From assembly GCF_014698035.1 (NCBI RefSeq), contig NZ_JACJSF010000056.1, positions 1-54,521 on the forward strand: a stretch of DNA of 54,521 nucleotides, in the 5' to 3' direction. Numbering within the stretch: position 1 is the stretch's first letter; every line of letters begins with the position of its first letter. The position numbers were made by a program, and so were the translations under genes. This DNA comes from Desmonostoc muscorum FACHB-395. Lineage in GTDB: Bacteria; Cyanobacteriota; Cyanobacteriia; Cyanobacteriales; Nostocaceae. A model generated the notes under the pieces. The model was not told where the DNA came from. It was given only the letters and a program-made list of their open reading frames with translations, and searched no databases. Positions 52,419-54,521 of this stretch are shown here, in pieces.

Positions 52419-52754
52419 ATGGCACAAACCCTTACTCTGTATGATGAATACGGCATCATTTATCAAGCGATGAAGATTTTGCCAGATGACGAGCTAAAAA
52501 TTGCTTTTCTTGAAGCCTTGGCAGAGCTTGAAGATAACGAGTGTCACCGAACAAGAAAATTTCCAAAAACGAGGCTGCATAAAGTAAAAGGTGTAAAGCA
52601 GGCAATTTATCGTGCTGATATCGATAAAGTCTCAGGTTGGCGCATTCACATTCAATACATTAATGGGCAAATTCATCTCAAGGATATTATCGAGGGACAA
52701 AGACACGATGACGTAATTGAGGTGATTAAATCCAAAAAGTCACGCTATGAGTAA
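52419..52754 (+). CDS. Small RelE-fold-like protein, second of the pair
   Basis: 111 residues. The N-terminal 45 residues are helical and acidic (ILPDDELKIAFLEALAELED). The C-terminal half has KVKGVKQAIYRADIDKVSGWRIHIQY followed by DIIEGQRHDDVIEVIKSKKSRYE in two pieces, a strand-rich layout like RelE-type toxins. It may be a toxin, or a non-classical antitoxin of the upstream gene; the acidic helical N-terminus could be an inhibitory segment. The function is not known. Confidence 0.55.
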   Translation: MAQTLTLYDEYGIIYQAMKILPDDELKIAFLEALAELEDNECHRTRKFPKTRLHKVKGVKQAIYRADIDKVSGWRIHIQYINGQIHLKDIIEGQRHDDVIEVIKSKKSRYE

Positions 52755-52962
52755 CTCTCAGTCTTACAGGGCTTGTGCAAAACTATAGGCGGTAGGGGCG
52801 CGTAAGTGTTGTTTTAAATAGTACCCTATCCCAAAAAGTCTATGCACCAGAATGCCTCAATATGGTCGGTTGAGTTGCAGGGGTTGTCTGTATCCTGTGA
52901 GCTTGGTCTTTAGTTTTCGATAGCGAGTTTGAGTATCCACGCCACCTATATTTTTTAGTTTT

Positions 52963-53886
52963 TTATCTTGCCCATTGCTGCAAAATATAAGCATAAAAAG
53001 CCTCTTTATCTACTTTATCCATCGCATAAATTTTCCGCCCGCCAGAAACTACTTTAGTCCTTCCCTGACTGACTCCAGTGGTGATAATTTCTGTTTCCCA
53101 TTCGCGCAATTGATAATATTCTGGGTGTCCCAGATAAGCTGTCGCCAGCACATCCCAAAAATAATAATCTTGGGGGATAACTAGCGCATAACATTGTCCT
53201 GCTAAATCAGAGATGGGATAGGGGTGTTGTCGCCACATTTTTTGTACTAATTCTGATGTAACTGGGACATTATTAGTTAAATCCAAAGGACACATAATAA
53301 TTTCAATTTTGGTTTGCCATACCCGCGCTGCTGAAACCGCGTCCCAATAAACATTCCATTCGGCAGAACCATCTTGTCCAGGTTCTAGACTTTTTTCTAC
53401 ATTGCCACCGACATTCAAAGCACCTCCCATCCACACAATTTTGTGAATCTTGGCTTCAATATCCGGTGCTTTGTCTAAAGCTACTGCAACGGTGGTCAAC
53501 GGCCCAGTTACCATTAACGTTACGGGGTCTGATGCCTCGCGCAACACCTTAATCATGAAATATTGACCTGTTTCGGCAACCAAAGGCGTAGTAATGGTTT
53601 CGCTTTGATTGAGAATGGGAAGATGGTCAACGATAAAGGAATCACGGCGATAGAGAGTAGGAAATGGATTGATGCCGCGCACAGTGCTTTCTGCTACCGA
53701 GATATGAGAAAATCCCATCAAATCGAGAATTTTACGTGTGGCGCTAACAGCCGGTTGAATGTAGCAATCTGCTGGAGTGACGACAACACCAAGGAGTTCA
53801 ATATGATCCATCGTCAAAAGCAGCATAGTTGCCAGATAGTCATCTACACCGCCATCGTGATCCATTAATACAAGTTGTTTTGACAT
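52963..53886 (-). CDS. Nucleoside hydrolase (IUNH family)
   Basis: 307 residues. The calcium-binding signature DHDGGVDDYLA stands at residues 8-18, with LLGVVV and later VMVTGPLTTVAVAL and KIVWMGGALNVGGNV, all typical of inosine-uridine-preferring nucleoside hydrolases. These split the N-glycosidic bond to give base and ribose. The first Asp of DxDxxxDD is preceded by Met-Asp-His rather than the usual D-T/C-D, but two following Asp are intact. It starts only 16 bp from the divergent cytosine deaminase gene, a sensible partner in nucleoside salvage. Confidence 0.92.
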   Translation of the reverse strand: MSKQLVLMDHDGGVDDYLATMLLLTMDHIELLGVVVTPADCYIQPAVSATRKILDLMGFSHISVAESTVRGINPFPTLYRRDSFIVDHLPILNQSETITTPLVAETGQYFMIKVLREASDPVTLMVTGPLTTVAVALDKAPDIEAKIHKIVWMGGALNVGGNVEKSLEPGQDGSAEWNVYWDAVSAARVWQTKIEIIMCPLDLTNNVPVTSELVQKMWRQHPYPISDLAGQCYALVIPQDYYFWDVLATAYLGHPEYYQLREWETEIITTGVSQGRTKVVSGGRKIYAMDKVDKEAFYAYILQQWAR

Positions 53887-53902
53887 AAAAGGAGATATTA
53901 AT

Positions 53903-54334
53903 ATGGATGAGTTTATGGAAGCTGCAATTCAAGAAGCAAAACAAGGCAGACAAGAAGGTGGAATTCCTATTGGTTCGGTTCTCGTCAAGGATGGCAAAAT
54001 TCTCGGCAGAGGACACAATAAACGTGTGCAAGATGGCGATCCTGTCACCCATGCGGAAATTGATTGTCTCCGCAATGCTGGGAGAGTTGGCAGCTACAGA
54101 GGTACTACACTCTATTCAACTTTAATGCCGTGTTACCTGTGCGCTGGGGCTGTGGTGCAATTTGGTATTAAAAAAGTCATCGTCGGAGAATCCCAAACTT
54201 TTCCTGGTGCTAAAGAATTTATGGTATCTCACGGTGTAGAAGTAATCGATCTTAATCTTGACGATTGCGAACAAATGATGAGTGAGTTTATTGCAACGAA
54301 TCCGCAGCTTTGGAATGAAGATATCGGTAATTAG
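53903..54334 (+). CDS. Cytosine deaminase, yeast (Fcy1) type
   Basis: 143 residues with the zinc deaminase motifs HAE (in VTHAEIDCL) and PCYLC (in LMPCYLCAGAVVQFGI). GGIPIGSVLVKDGKILGRGHN, the TTLYSTL segment and the W.EDIGN terminus closely match fungal cytosine deaminase, which turns cytosine into uracil, rather than tRNA adenosine deaminase (TadA). A perfect aaaggag ribosome-binding site precedes the ATG. Divergent from the nucleoside hydrolase with a 16-bp gap, so each promoter must lie inside or beyond the other gene's start. Confidence 0.88.
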   Translation: MDEFMEAAIQEAKQGRQEGGIPIGSVLVKDGKILGRGHNKRVQDGDPVTHAEIDCLRNAGRVGSYRGTTLYSTLMPCYLCAGAVVQFGIKKVIVGESQTFPGAKEFMVSHGVEVIDLNLDDCEQMMSEFIATNPQLWNEDIGN

Positions 54335-54353
54335 AGACGCGATTAATCGCGTC
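54334..54353 (+). terminator. Palindrome at the end of the cytosine deaminase gene
   Basis: agacgcgatt and aatcgcgtct make a perfect 20-bp palindrome beginning at the last base of the stop codon. It is also a copy of the dispersed gtagagacgcgatt hairpin family; it probably acts as terminator. Confidence 0.5.
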
Positions 54354-54521
54354 TGTACAAGAGTTTGGAGTAGCCCGCGTCTTGGTTACTTTTGATAGGA
54401 GAATTATGGCAGGAGCGATGGCGTAACCGCCCACCGGATACTGTTGGCGAAACATTACTTAACATAAAAACGCTGATTTTACCATGTATTACATGGCGAG
54501 ACTAGGCAACCTGCCCGTGTA

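Noticed and set aside
52755..52962. A gene or RNA in the gap before the nucleoside hydrolase
   Set aside because: No open frame with a start signal, hairpin or promoter could be supported in these 208 bp.

Overview
The window looks like a chromosome segment of a filamentous, heterocyst-type cyanobacterium close to Nostoc/Anabaena. The evidence is the very frequent HIP1 octamer (gcgatcgc), short tandem heptamer repeats, a 21-nt insert of the kind described as a small dispersed repeat (SDR5) sitting inside a HIP1 site, several dispersed hairpin/MITE families, and typically cyanobacterial genes (Psb34, COP23, PP2C with zinc ribbon, large PKS/NRPS genes). No rRNA, tRNA or CRISPR array was seen.

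Layout. 1-7.9 kb is housekeeping: a short-chain dehydrogenase carrying the 21-nt insertion, rubrerythrin, a membrane-anchored PP2C phosphatase, an NfeD-stomatin pair, a Fur-family regulator (probably Zur) divergent from purS-purQ. 8.0-12.7 kb encodes, on the minus strand, a type I secretion pair: an ABC exporter with an N-terminal cyclic-nucleotide-binding-like domain and a degenerate C39 domain, then an HlyD-type adaptor. 13.8-29.9 kb is a minus-strand hybrid NRPS/PKS assembly line: A-T (Val code), then KS-AT-ACP-aminotransferase, then C-A-T (Val code), then C-A-T-TE. An acyltransferase-3 gene is wedged between the aminotransferase and the next C domain, and a decayed copy of it precedes the first NRPS gene. 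The last module has a damaged C-domain motif (HC instead of HH) and an A domain lacking several core residues, while its carrier Ser and thioesterase look intact.

31.1-43.8 kb holds three large minus-strand genes for extracellular phosphate scavenging. Each joins phosphatase-type catalytic domains to an almost identical C-terminal RTX (calcium-binding repeat) cassette: (i) a phosphodiesterase/pyrophosphatase-type enzyme; (ii) PhoA-type alkaline phosphatase + phytase-like domain interrupted by a glycerophosphodiesterase; (iii) endonuclease/exonuclease/phosphatase + phytase-like domain + beta-propeller phytase. None has an N-terminal signal peptide, so type I secretion is expected, possibly through the 8-12.7 kb exporter. 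Upstream of each gene I find three 8-bp elements at an exact 11-bp period beginning with CTTAAC, matching the cyanobacterial Pho box; a weaker two-repeat version lies upstream of the exporter. The three genes also share a TACAGCTT...AAGCTGTA hairpin downstream of the stop.

44.6-54.5 kb is mixed: a COP23 protein, an M48 metalloprotease, a Uma2-family protein, the 56-residue gene psb34 with its own promoter and terminator, a DgcN-like/enolase-superfamily pair (likely D-glutamate or dipeptide metabolism), a NUDIX hydrolase, two tandem RelE-like small proteins, and a nucleoside hydrolase divergent from a yeast-type cytosine deaminase. Function assignments rest on motifs read by eye; no database search was possible.
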